This document shows positions 27,968-35,715 of a stretch of 64,000 bases of DNA, piece by piece. The DNA lies in assembly GCA_963850415.1 (NCBI GenBank), contig CAWKLE010000001.1, forward strand, positions 172,373-236,372, given 5' to 3'. The notes below the pieces were generated by a model. The model saw nothing but the letters and a program-made list of their open reading frames with translations, ran no database searches and had not been told where the DNA came from. Position numbers and translations under genes: made by a program. Position 1 is the stretch's first letter; every line of letters starts with the position of its first letter. The stretch comes from VAXT01 sp963850415 (GTDB taxonomy: Bacteria; Actinomycetota; Thermoleophilia; Gaiellales; Gaiellaceae).

Positions 27968-28063
27968 CGTGATTGTTTCCGACGCGCGGGGTGTCTGAGC
28001 TCCGCGTGACATATCCAGAGGACACCAGAGCCCGACCCGCGCCCGAAAGCGGTCGGGTTTTTT
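27968..28063 (+). ncRNA. Candidate small RNA or attenuator leader
   Basis: About 95 bases between a 17-spaced promoter and an intrinsic terminator, with no open reading frame of note. Internal pairing is possible between GGTGTC (near 27999) and GACACC (28021-28026), and between CGCGGGG and CTCCGCG, before the terminator stem. It may be a free-standing sRNA, or a terminating leader controlling the 60-residue protein gene 40 bases downstream. No known RNA family was recognised. Confidence 0.5.
28031..28063 (+). terminator. Intrinsic terminator
   Basis: CCCGACC (28031-28037) pairs with GGTCGGG (28051-28057), followed directly by six T residues. The clearest rho-independent terminator in the window. 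Confidence 0.85.
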
Positions 28064-28102
28064 AGTGCCCGGACTTGACGCCCACGCTAAAGGAGGAGTG
28101 GC

Positions 28103-28285
28103 ATGGCGAACCACCTGACGCCCGAGGAGCTCTCGAAGGAGATTGGGATCGAACGCCAGGAGGTGATCCGCGTCTGCATGCAGGAAGGCGTGCCGATCTA
28201 CCACGGCAAGATCGACAAGACCCTCTTCCAGGCACAGCTCGCGGCGATGGGCTCGCAGGCGCCGCCGCAGGCCCTCGCCTCGTAG
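28103..28285 (+). CDS. Small helix-turn-helix-like protein
   Basis: 60 residues starting MANHLTPEELSKEIGIERQE, preceded by a perfect AAAGGAGG ribosome-binding site 6 bases from the ATG. The sequence LSKEIGIERQEVIRVCMQEGVPIYHGKIDKTLF resembles a MerR/excisionase-type winged HTH in which a recognition helix is followed by a turn. DNA binding is inference. It may be controlled by the terminating leader just upstream. Confidence 0.75.
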   Translation: MANHLTPEELSKEIGIERQEVIRVCMQEGVPIYHGKIDKTLFQAQLAAMGSQAPPQALAS

Positions 28286-28294
28286 TTCAGTCGC

Positions 28295-29161
28295 CTAGGC
28301 GCTCTTTCGAGCAGCCACGCGCTTCCGGGAGCCGCTCTTCGAAGCGGCTCTCTTGCGAGCCGGCTTCGTCTCGCGAACCTCCTCGACGCTCTTCTTGAGC
28401 GCCTCCATGAGGTCGACGACGGGCGTCTCTTCCTCCACCGGCTCGGGCTTCTTGAGCTCCTGTCCGTCGAGCTTGGCCTCGAGCATGTGGCGCAGGTTCT
28501 GGCGGTACTCGCTCGTCAGCTCCGCCGGGTCGAACTCGCCGACGAGGCTGTCGATCACCTGGCGCGCGAGATCGAGCTCCGGTTCCTTGACGGTGCTTTC
28601 GCTCACCGCCTCCTCGATCTCGGCCTGCGAGTTCACGTCCTCGGCGAGGAACATCGTCTCCAGCGCGAGCGCGTCGCCCTTCGGGCGGATCAGGCACAGG
28701 TGCTCCGAGCCCTGGCGCACGAAGCGGCCGAGGGCGGCCTTGCCCGTCTCCTGCATCGCGCGCAGCAGCAGGACGTACGGGCGCTGAGCAGCTGTCTCGC
28801 GAGGAGGAGCCAGGTAGTAGGTCCGGTCGAAGTAGACCGGGTCGACCTCGGACGCGTCCACGAAGCGCGTGATCGCGATCGCCTTCGAGTCGTCGATCTC
28901 CATGATCGCCTCGAGATCCGCGTCCTCGACGACGACGAACTCGCCTTTCGATACCTCCCAGCCCTTGACCAGCTCGTCGCGCTCGACCTCGCGCTCGTGC
29001 GTCGGGCACCAGCGCTTCTGTTTGATCGGCGTCAGGCATTCGCGGTGCAGCGTGCGGAAGGACACGTCGGACTGGCGCGCGGCCGGCTTCGTGGCCAGCG
29101 CGAGCCCGACCGGGATGTTGACCAGGCCGAAGCTGATGGATCCGTTCCAGATCGTCCGCAT
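28295..29161 (-). CDS. ku: Non-homologous end joining protein Ku
   Basis: 288 residues matching bacterial Ku: MRTIWNGSISFGLVNIPVGLALA, SFRTLHRECLTPIKQKRWCPTHEREVERDELVKG, VYFDRTYYLAPP and YVLLLRAMQETGKAALGRFV. Bridges double-strand ends and recruits LigD. The C-terminal 45 residues are Lys/Arg-rich, as in actinobacterial Ku proteins with DNA-binding tails. No ligD is in the window. Divergent from the acyl-CoA ligase gene across 56 bases holding both -10 elements. Confidence 0.95.
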   Translation of the reverse strand: MRTIWNGSISFGLVNIPVGLALATKPAARQSDVSFRTLHRECLTPIKQKRWCPTHEREVERDELVKGWEVSKGEFVVVEDADLEAIMEIDDSKAIAITRFVDASEVDPVYFDRTYYLAPPRETAAQRPYVLLLRAMQETGKAALGRFVRQGSEHLCLIRPKGDALALETMFLAEDVNSQAEIEEAVSESTVKEPELDLARQVIDSLVGEFDPAELTSEYRQNLRHMLEAKLDGQELKKPEPVEEETPVVDLMEALKKSVEEVRETKPARKRAASKSGSRKRVAARKSA

Positions 29162-29172
29162 GGAGAGATCGA

Positions 29173-29178
29173 ATTGTA
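29173..29178 (-). promoter_or_regulatory. -10 element of ku
   Basis: TACAAT on the minus strand 11 bases before the ku ATG, implying a very short or absent leader. It overlaps the divergent promoter of the acyl-CoA ligase gene. Confidence 0.45.
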
Positions 29179-29179
29179 C

Positions 29180-29209
29180 TTGGAACGTCCTTTTCCTCCC
29201 CCGTAAGAT
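29180..29209 (+). promoter_or_regulatory. Promoter of the acyl-CoA ligase gene
   Basis: TTGGAA (29180-29185) and TAAGAT (29204-29209), 18-base spacer. Only 8 bases separate the -10 from ATG 29218, so transcription should begin at or next to the start codon. Confidence 0.6.
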
Positions 29210-29217
29210 CAAGCGAG

Positions 29218-30912
29218 ATGCGCACGATCTGGTCGCTCTGGCACGAGGCAATCGCCGAGAAGCGCCAGAACCCCGCCTACCTCGTCGAGGATGAGGACGG
29301 CTGGCGGGAGGTCTCGTGGGACGAAGCCGACCGAACCGTGCAGGAGCTCGCACACGGGCTGCTCGCGATCGGCATCCAGAAGGGAGACGCGTTCGGCATC
29401 CTCGCGCGCAACCGCCTGGAATGGTTGCTCTTCGACTTTGCGCTCGCTCACATCGGCGCGGTCGCGGCTCCGATCTACCCGTCGAACACGCCGGCCGAGT
29501 GCGCATACGTCCTCGAGCACGCGAATGCGGTCGGCTGCCTCGTCGACGCCGAGCTGCGCGAGAAGATCGACGGCGTCGAGCTCGAGCACGTCCTCGAGCG
29601 CGAACGCCTCGACGACCTGCGCGCGCAGGGTCGCGAGCACGCCGAGAGGAGCCCGGGCGCGGTCGAGCGGGCCCGCGAGCAGATCGGCGACGACGACCTC
29701 TTCACGCTCATCTACACGTCGGGGACGACCGGGCCGCCGAAGGGCTGCATGATCCTCAACCGCAACTACTACGACATGGTCAGGACGATCGACGACATCG
29801 AGGACTTCTTCCTCCCGACCGACGTGATGCTCCTCTACCTGCCGCTCGCCCACAACTTTGGGCGGCTGATGCACCTGCTCGGAGCGCACATGGGATTCAC
29901 GATCGCGCTCCTGTCCGACCCGCGCCGGATCGGCGACGCCATGCCGCAGGTTCGGCCAACCATCCTCCCGACGGTGCCGCGCGTCCTGGAGAAGGTGCAC
30001 ACCGCGGTGGCCGCCAACTTCGTGTCCGCCACGGGCGTCAAGCGCCGTCTGGTCGACTGGGCGCTCGGAGTCGGACAGGAGGTGAGCGACCTTCGTCAGC
30101 GGCGCGAGCCGATCCCGGGCGGCGTCGCGTTCAAGCACCGCCTGGCCGACCGGCTCGTCTACTCGAAGGTGAAGGAGCGGCTCGGGGGACGCCTGCGGGC
30201 AGCGATCTCGGGCGGGGCGCCGCTCGCGAAGGAGATCGCGGAGTTCTTCCACGTGCTCGACGTCCTCGTCCTCGAGGGCTACGGCCAGACCGAGGAGACG
30301 AGCGCCGCGACCGTCAACCTGCCCACGCACTTCAAGTTCGGCACCGTCGGGCCTGCGATCCCCGGCATCGAGCTCAAGATCGCCGACGACGGCGAGATCC
30401 TGATCGCGGGGCCGACCGTGTTCGCTGGCTACTTCAACGACGAGGAGGCGACGCGCACCGCGCTCCCGGGAGACGGTTGGCTCCACACCGGAGACGTCGG
30501 CACGCTCGACGAGGACGGCTTCCTCACCGTCACGGATCGCAAGAAGGACCTGATCGTGACCGCCGGCGGGAAGAACGTCGCGCCCCAGAACCTCGAGAAC
30601 CTGCTGAAGACCGTCCCGTGGGTCTCGCAGGCGCTCGTCGTCGGCGACCGGCGGCCGTACCTCGTGGCGCTGATCACGCTCGACGACGACGAGGTGAAGA
30701 AGCTCGGCGGCGGGAACGATGCAAGCGCGCTCATCGAGCAGGCCGTGGAGAGCATGAACGGCGACCTCGCGCACCACGAGCAGATCCGGCGCTACACGAT
30801 CCTCCCGCGCGACTTCTCACCCGAGCAGAACGAGGTCACGCCAACGCTCAAGTTGAAGCGTCGCATCTGCGAAGAGCACTTCGCCACGGAACTGAACGAG
30901 CTCTACGACTAG
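29218..30912 (+). CDS. Long-chain acyl-CoA synthetase (AMP-forming)
   Basis: 564 residues of the ANL superfamily. Core motifs: LFTLIYTSGTTGPPKGCM (P-loop), LPLAHNFGRLMH, ISGGAPLAKEIAEFFH, VLEGYGQTEETSA, GDGWLHTGDVGTLDEDGFLTVTDRKKDLIVTAGGKNVAPQNLE and the C-terminal lysine in TPTLKLKRR. Activates fatty acids to acyl-CoA via acyl-AMP; the pattern is closest to FadD15-type long-chain synthetases. Fits with the acyl-CoA dehydrogenases 7-9 kb upstream. Its stop overlaps the convergent NlpC/P60 gene by 4 bases. Confidence 0.93.
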   Translation: MRTIWSLWHEAIAEKRQNPAYLVEDEDGWREVSWDEADRTVQELAHGLLAIGIQKGDAFGILARNRLEWLLFDFALAHIGAVAAPIYPSNTPAECAYVLEHANAVGCLVDAELREKIDGVELEHVLERERLDDLRAQGREHAERSPGAVERAREQIGDDDLFTLIYTSGTTGPPKGCMILNRNYYDMVRTIDDIEDFFLPTDVMLLYLPLAHNFGRLMHLLGAHMGFTIALLSDPRRIGDAMPQVRPTILPTVPRVLEKVHTAVAANFVSATGVKRRLVDWALGVGQEVSDLRQRREPIPGGVAFKHRLADRLVYSKVKERLGGRLRAAISGGAPLAKEIAEFFHVLDVLVLEGYGQTEETSAATVNLPTHFKFGTVGPAIPGIELKIADDGEILIAGPTVFAGYFNDEEATRTALPGDGWLHTGDVGTLDEDGFLTVTDRKKDLIVTAGGKNVAPQNLENLLKTVPWVSQALVVGDRRPYLVALITLDDDEVKKLGGGNDASALIEQAVESMNGDLAHHEQIRRYTILPRDFSPEQNEVTPTLKLKRRICEEHFATELNELYD

Positions 30913-32057
30913 AGGCGGCGGGCGCCCACGTACGTGGACGAGTACCAGCCGCTCAGGCTCGAGATCTTGACGACGTCTCCGGTGTGCGGCGCGTGGATGA
31001 ACTGGCCGCCGCCGATGTAGATCCCCACGTGGCCGAGCCCATTGAAGAAGACGAGGTCACCGGCTTGCAGCTGGTCGCGCGAGACCGGCATTCCATAGCC
31101 GTACTGCGCGGCCGCGTTGTGCGGGAGCGACACGCCGATCTGGTTGAAGACGTACATCACCAGGCCGGAGCAGTCGAAGCCGCCGGGGCTCGCTCCGCCG
31201 TAGACGTACGGCGTTCCGAGGTACTGCATCGCGATCCCGACGACGCCGCCGTACTTGGAAGGAGGCGGCGCGTAAACCGGCGCGGGCTGCGGTGAGGTGA
31301 CGGCTCCCGCGCTCGCGTTCAGAACCGTCGCCCCCGTCGAAGCCAGCCGGGCGCGGGCCTGCGCCGCTAGCTGGGCCTGCCGGGCCTGCTCCGCGGCCTG
31401 CATCTGCGTGATCTCGCTCTTGATCGAGGACAGGAGCTGCTGCCGCGAGGCGAGCTGGCCCTGGATCGAGGCCTTCTCCGCCGAGCGCTCGGCCACGAGC
31501 TTGGCCTGCTGCACATGCGCGTTCTGGAGCCGCGCGCGCTCCTGCTTCACCTTCGCGCGGAAGACCTTCACCTGCTTGAGGACGTCGGCGCTCTGATTCG
31601 AGACGCGGTCGACCGTGTCGATCCTCGAGATCAGGTCGTCCATCGAGGTAGCGCCGAGCAGTACCTCGAGCCCTGCGTCCTGGTTACCGGACGTGTACAT
31701 CGCAACGAGATGCGCGTCCAGCTGCCGCTGCGCGTGCTTGAGATTCGCCTTCGCGAGCTTGAGCTCGGTCTTGTTCGTACGGAGGTCGCTCTCGATCCCG
31801 GCGAGCTTGTCGTTGGCGAGGTTGTACGACTCGATGGCCAGCTCGAGGTTCGAGTCGAGACCCTGGATCTGAGCCAGGACGCTGCGGGCCTCGGCCTGTT
31901 TCGCAGAGACCGGCCCAGGCGCAGCAAACGACGGCGAGGCAGCCACGAGGGCTGCCGCGAGGCCGATGAAGAGCATCAGCGCCTGCCGCACAAAAAGGCC
32001 GAAGGACGCGTGTGTCCCGGCCACGACGGGCGCACCGGAAGGGGGCCGGTACGTCAC
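30909..32057 (-). CDS. NlpC/P60 peptidoglycan endopeptidase with coiled-coil domain
   Basis: About 382 residues: a signal/anchor segment (LMLFIGLAAALVAASPSFAAP), a long antiparallel coiled coil (about residues 55-230), a Pro-rich linker, and a C-terminal NlpC/P60 domain with Cys in GGFDCSGLVMYVF, His in GLGHVGIYIGGGQ and His in FIHAPHTG. RipA/CwlO-type hydrolases cut the D-Glu-mDAP bond, and the coiled coil usually holds the enzyme inactive until an FtsEX-like partner binds. GTG 32057 is chosen because it lies 9 bases from a 17-spaced promoter; GTG 32063 is also in frame. Confidence 0.9.
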   Translation of the reverse strand: MTYRPPSGAPVVAGTHASFGLFVRQALMLFIGLAAALVAASPSFAAPGPVSAKQAEARSVLAQIQGLDSNLELAIESYNLANDKLAGIESDLRTNKTELKLAKANLKHAQRQLDAHLVAMYTSGNQDAGLEVLLGATSMDDLISRIDTVDRVSNQSADVLKQVKVFRAKVKQERARLQNAHVQQAKLVAERSAEKASIQGQLASRQQLLSSIKSEITQMQAAEQARQAQLAAQARARLASTGATVLNASAGAVTSPQPAPVYAPPPSKYGGVVGIAMQYLGTPYVYGGASPGGFDCSGLVMYVFNQIGVSLPHNAAAQYGYGMPVSRDQLQAGDLVFFNGLGHVGIYIGGGQFIHAPHTGDVVKISSLSGWYSSTYVGARRL

Positions 32058-32066
32058 GAGCACGGC

Positions 32067-32095
32067 ACCTTAACAACCCTTTCGGATGACCGCAA
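32067..32095 (-). promoter_or_regulatory. Promoter of the NlpC/P60 gene
   Basis: Minus-strand TTGCGG (32090-32095) and TAAGGT (32067-32072), 17-base spacer, 9 bases before GTG 32057: a leaderless arrangement. Confidence 0.55.
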
Positions 32096-32156
32096 ACCGC
32101 GAACAACGTGCCGTCTGCGACGAGGTCGGCCCCGACGGGCGAGGGCCGAGAGGTGT

Positions 32157-32162
32157 TACGTT
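32157..32162 (+). promoter_or_regulatory. Candidate leaderless -10 element of the 3D-domain gene
   Basis: TACGTT 7 bases before GTG 32170; supports this start over the in-frame ATG at 32086. The interval 32096-32156 holds a GC-rich stem but no recognised riboswitch. Confidence 0.35.
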
Positions 32163-32169
32163 CCCCGCC

Positions 32170-33147
32170 GTGGGAGAGCCAGGTAGGGGGTTGCGGGCTG
32201 CGCTCGTAGCCGCGTCTGTGGTCGCTCTGGCCGCGTTGCAACTGCCCGCTGCGATCGGCGCCGGGTCGCCGTCGCGGCTCCAGGAGCGGGCTCAGGAGCT
32301 GCGTAGCGAGAACTCCGCGCTAGCGGGCAAGTCGCGTGCGACTTGGCTCAGCTCGGTGACGCTTTCGACGCGCCTCGACCAGACCAGGGCCGCGCTCGTG
32401 CGGTTGAGGGCCAGGCGAGAAGCGATCTCGGCGCAACACGCTGAGGCGGAGCAGAGCCTGCGCCTCGCGCGGCACACGCTCGAGGTCTCGCAGCGACGGC
32501 TGGCCGACCGCCTGCGGCTGCTCTACGAACAGGGCCCCGCCGACCCGATGTCGGTGCTCGTGGGCGCGACCTCCGTCGACGACGCGATCAGCAGGATCGA
32601 CAACCTGCACCGGATCGCGGGCCTCGACCGCGACGTGATCGACGCCGCGAAGGCGGCGCGCGCCCACCTGACCGTCGTCACTCAGCGCCTTGCCGCCGAC
32701 GAAGCCCGAGCGCAGGAGACCGAGGCTGCAACGGCCGCAACCGTCGTTGCGCTCGCGGCGACTCAGCGGGAGCAGGCCGCCACCCTGGCCTCGCTGCACG
32801 CCGAGCGAAGCGCGAACTCGTCGCGGATCTCCACGCTCGAGTCGCAGGCCCGCGAGCTCGCGGCCTCGCCCAGCGCCGGGCAGAGCGGCCGCACACTGAC
32901 GGTGCTCGCGACGGGGTACTCGCTGACCGGCCACACGGCGACGGGAGTTCCGGTCGGGTACGGCGTGGTCGCGGTCGACCCGGGCGTCATCGCCCTCGGC
33001 ACGAAGATGGCGATTCCCGGCTACGGCGAGGGCGTCGCGGCCGATACGGGCGGCGCGGTCTCGGGCGCGCACATCGACCTCTGGTTCCCGACGGAGGCCG
33101 AGGCGCTCGCCTGGGGCAGCAGAACAGTTACCGTGACGCTGCACTGA
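32170..33147 (+). CDS. Coiled-coil cell-wall protein with 3D (DPBB) domain
   Basis: About 325 residues from GTG 32170, which opens onto a signal peptide (LRAALVAASVVALAALQLPAA). A coiled coil of about 190 residues follows. The C-terminal 3D domain (LTVLATGYSLTGHTATGVP ... ALGTKMAIPGYGEGVAADTGGAV ... AHIDLWF) keeps the three conserved aspartates (VAVDP, AADTGG, IDLWF) of the double-psi beta-barrel seen in MltA/RpfB-like wall enzymes. The coiled coil shares the motif VLVGATSVDDAISRID with the divergent NlpC/P60 protein, so the pair arose by duplication with different catalytic ends. Confidence 0.87.
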   Translation: MGEPGRGLRAALVAASVVALAALQLPAAIGAGSPSRLQERAQELRSENSALAGKSRATWLSSVTLSTRLDQTRAALVRLRARREAISAQHAEAEQSLRLARHTLEVSQRRLADRLRLLYEQGPADPMSVLVGATSVDDAISRIDNLHRIAGLDRDVIDAAKAARAHLTVVTQRLAADEARAQETEAATAATVVALAATQREQAATLASLHAERSANSSRISTLESQARELAASPSAGQSGRTLTVLATGYSLTGHTATGVPVGYGVVAVDPGVIALGTKMAIPGYGEGVAADTGGAVSGAHIDLWFPTEAEALAWGSRTVTVTLH

Positions 33148-33179
33148 CTCGAGCGGAGACGACCAGGGGGCATTGGCGT

Positions 33180-33860
33180 ATGACTCAAGCGGCCAAGCCG
33201 AAGGCCAAGAAAGACGGTGACGGCCTGCGCGTGCTGCTCGTCGACGACCACGACCTGTTCCGGACCGGGCTCCGGAACCTGCTCGAGGAACAGGGCGTCC
33301 AGGTGGTCGGCGAGGCGGCCAACGGCCAGGATGCCGTGCGCTCCGTGCGCGAGGCCGCTCCCGACGTGGTCGTGATGGACCTGAACATGCCCGGGATGAC
33401 AGGTGTCGAGGCAACGCGCGAGATCACGTCGTTCGCGCCGCTGACGCGCGTCGTCGTCCTGACCATCTCGGACCAGGACGAGGACGTGATGGACGCGATC
33501 GTCGCCGGCGCCTGCGGCTACCTCGTCAAGGACTCGTCGATCCAGGAGCTGATCCGCGGCATCACGTCGGCGGCCGTGGGCGAGTCGCTGATCTCACCCC
33601 CGATCGCCGCGAAGGTGCTTCAGCGGATGCGCGCCGTCACGCTCGACCAGGGCGCCGAGACGATCCGTGCCGAGCTGTCCGACCGCGAGCTCGAAGTCCT
33701 CCGCCTGATCGCGAACGGCAAGGACAACTCCCAGATCGCGGCCGCGCTGCACATCAGCCCGAAGACGGTCAAGAACCACATCTCGAACATCCTGATGAAG
33801 CTCCAGATCGAAAACCGCATCCAGGCGGCGGTCTACGCCGTCCGCTCCGGCATCGTCTGA
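33180..33860 (+). CDS. Response regulator, NarL/FixJ family
   Basis: 226 residues. Receiver domain: acidic pair in VLLVDDHDLFRTGL, phosphoacceptor Asp in DVVVMDLNMPGMTG, Thr in VVVLTISDQDED and Lys in CGYLVKDSSIQEL. C-terminal LuxR-type HTH: LSDRELEVLRLIANGKDNSQIAAALHISPKTVKNHISNILMKL. No histidine kinase is adjacent, so it is an orphan regulator here. A Lys/Ala-rich 15-residue N-terminal extension precedes the receiver. Confidence 0.95.
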   Translation: MTQAAKPKAKKDGDGLRVLLVDDHDLFRTGLRNLLEEQGVQVVGEAANGQDAVRSVREAAPDVVVMDLNMPGMTGVEATREITSFAPLTRVVVLTISDQDEDVMDAIVAGACGYLVKDSSIQELIRGITSAAVGESLISPPIAAKVLQRMRAVTLDQGAETIRAELSDRELEVLRLIANGKDNSQIAAALHISPKTVKNHISNILMKLQIENRIQAAVYAVRSGIV

Positions 33861-33890
33861 GCGAGAATCCTGCGACGACCATAGGCCGCC

Positions 33891-33994
33891 GCGGAGGCGG
33901 GCTTCGCCCGACTCCGCACACCCACGCCGGGTCTGAGATCAATCTCGAAGAAAGTCGTCATGGCGCGCGCGCAGCGCGAGCCGGACTTTCTTCG
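33891..33994. repeat. Two-hairpin dispersed repeat, copy 2
   Basis: Hairpin 1 at 33891-33917 (GCGGAGGCGGGC-TTC-GCCCGACTCCGC) and hairpin 2 at 33946-33994 (CGAAGAAAGTC ... GACTTTCTTCG), the same order and spacing as 19980-20079. It separates two convergent genes. Confidence 0.75.
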
Positions 33995-33996
33995 AT

Positions 33997-34314
33997 TCAG
34001 GCGGCCTTGCCGACGACCTTGCGCAGCGGGCCGAGCAGCTCCCGGAGCTCGGTGCTCTGACGCGTCGCCTCTTGCAAGCGCTCGAGCAGGGCTCCGAGCT
34101 CCCCCCGCGGCATCTCGTAGCCGACCACGACCGTGTCATGGGTCAATTCGTCGATGCGGCGCTCGATGCGAAGACATTCCGCATCGAGCTCGAGCGCCCG
34201 GGCATAGCCGTCGGTCACAGTTGGTTCCACCTCGTCGCGAGGAAGTACCTGACCTTCGGCCACCGCCGCGGTGAGCGCCCGGATCCGTTCCAGGAGTTCC
34301 CGGTCGTCGGCCAC
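33997..34314 (-). CDS. Hypothetical helical protein
   Basis: 105 residues from GTG 34314, acidic and almost entirely helical, with heptads in ALELDAECLRIERRIDELT and GALLERLQEATRQSTELREL. Not recognised. Lies between the response regulator (convergent, separated by the dispersed repeat) and the divergent S13 peptidase gene. Confidence 0.6.
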   Translation of the reverse strand: MADDRELLERIRALTAAVAEGQVLPRDEVEPTVTDGYARALELDAECLRIERRIDELTHDTVVVGYEMPRGELGALLERLQEATRQSTELRELLGPLRKVVGKAA

Positions 34315-34396
34315 CAGGAGCCGATTATTTGCAGGCGCATGGGCCGAGGGCTATGGGCCTAGCGACCCATCTTGGCCGTCCCCTGGTCCTAGACAC

Positions 34397-34426
34397 TTGA
34401 CGTTGTCCGGGACGCCTCTCGACAAT
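34397..34426 (+). promoter_or_regulatory. Promoter of the S13 peptidase gene
   Basis: TTGACG (34397-34402) and GACAAT (34421-34426), 18-base spacer, followed 6 bases later by ATG 34433 (GTG at 34430 in frame). Leaderless layout. Confidence 0.6.
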
Positions 34427-34432
34427 GTCGTG

Positions 34433-35635
34433 ATGCCCAGAATCGCCGTCGTCGCCCTCGCGGTGGTCTTGCTCGCGCCGTCGCCGGCCGCCGCCGCGGG
34501 CCAGACCCCGCTCGCCCGCAAGCTCTCCCACGCCCTCGCGGTCCCTCACGTGTCCAGGGCCCGCACATCGGCTCTGGCGATCGATCTGGCGACCGGGAGA
34601 CAGCTGTACGCGCGGAACCTGACCCTGCCGCTGATCCCGGCATCGAACGAGAAGCTCGCGGTCACGTACGCGTCGCTGCTCGCGCTCGGCCCGAGCTTCC
34701 GCTTCTCGACGGACGTCCTCGGCGAAGGCGAGCTCGACGGGACGCTCTGGCGCGGTGACCTCGTGCTCAAGGGCTACGGAGACCCGACGCTGTCCACGCT
34801 CGACCTGCTCTCGCTCGCGTCGCAGCTCCGTTCGCAGGGCATCAGGCGGGTGAGCGGACAGGTGATCGGCGACGAGTCGTTCTTCGACGCGAAGCGCATG
34901 GGGCCCGGTTGGAAGTCCTACTTCTTCCTCAACGAGTCGCCCGCGCTCTCGGCACTGACGGTCGACCGCGGTCGCTACAAGGGGCATGCGACCCGCGAGC
35001 CCGCGCTCGCCGCCGCGCTCTCGTTCCGCGCCGCGCTCCTGCGCGCGGGGATCTCGGTCGCGGGTCGCGCGCTGACTGGGACCGCCGACTCCACGGCCGT
35101 TCCGCTCGCGACGATCGACTCGGTGCCGCTGGCGGCCGTCCTGCGCTTCATGGATCACGAGAGCGACAACTTCACCGCCGAGATGCTGCTAAAGCAGCTC
35201 GGTGCGGGCATCGACCTTCAGGGCACGACGGCGGCCGGCGCGCAAGCGGTGCTCCAGCTCCTCGAGGAACAGCAGATCCCCCTCGCCGGCGTGCGAATCG
35301 CCGACGGCTCGGGCCTCTCTCGCCTCGACCGGTTGACGACCGGGGCAGTGGTCGCGATGCTCCGCTCGAGCTGGCTCGACGAGGACCTCCGCGAACTGCT
35401 GATCGCCGCGCTGCCGGTCGCCGGGCGGAGCGGGACGCTCGACTCCCGCATGCGCGGGACCGTCGCAGCGGGACGTGTTCGCGCGAAGACGGGAACGCTG
35501 AACGAGGCGTCGGCGCTGTCCGGCTACGTGCGCCGCCGCATCGCGTTCTCGGTCATCCAGAACGGGCCGGGAATCTCGATCTACTGGGCTCGCGTGGCCC
35601 AGGATCAGTTCGCCACAGTTCTAGCCAGACAGTAA
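34433..35635 (+). CDS. D-alanyl-D-alanine carboxypeptidase/endopeptidase (peptidase S13, DacB-like)
   Basis: 400 residues with a signal peptide (IAVVALAVVLLAPSPAAAA). Penicillin-binding motifs: SxxK in PASNEKLAVTYAS, SxN in MDHESDNFTAEMLLKQ, and KTG in RVRAKTGTLNEASALSGYV. The domain inserted between SxxK and SxN (VLGEGELDGTLWRGDLVLKGYGDPTLS) is the class C PBP/S13 hallmark. Trims or cuts peptidoglycan peptides outside the membrane. Confidence 0.93.
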   Translation: MPRIAVVALAVVLLAPSPAAAAGQTPLARKLSHALAVPHVSRARTSALAIDLATGRQLYARNLTLPLIPASNEKLAVTYASLLALGPSFRFSTDVLGEGELDGTLWRGDLVLKGYGDPTLSTLDLLSLASQLRSQGIRRVSGQVIGDESFFDAKRMGPGWKSYFFLNESPALSALTVDRGRYKGHATREPALAAALSFRAALLRAGISVAGRALTGTADSTAVPLATIDSVPLAAVLRFMDHESDNFTAEMLLKQLGAGIDLQGTTAAGAQAVLQLLEEQQIPLAGVRIADGSGLSRLDRLTTGAVVAMLRSSWLDEDLRELLIAALPVAGRSGTLDSRMRGTVAAGRVRAKTGTLNEASALSGYVRRRIAFSVIQNGPGISIYWARVAQDQFATVLARQ

Positions 35636-35658
35636 GGCGTCGCTTGCGATGCCGCGTC

Positions 35659-35690
35659 AGGATCGCGGGCTCTGCCCGTGATCCGTCGGA
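35659..35690. repeat. Small GC hairpin
   Basis: GGATCGCGGGC-TCT-GCCCGTGATCC between the convergent S13 peptidase gene and ligA. Shares the GCGGGC-TNY-GCCC core with hairpins near 19980, 26440, 33891 and 61340; probably a terminator for one or both genes. Confidence 0.45.
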
Positions 35691-35715
35691 ACTGACCGGT
35701 CGACACGATCGAACT

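Noticed and set aside
32096..32169. A c-di-AMP (ydaO-type) riboswitch upstream of the 3D-domain wall gene
   Set aside because: Such riboswitches precede wall hydrolases in actinobacteria, but the conserved core was not found and the -10 element lies too close to the start to leave room for a leader.
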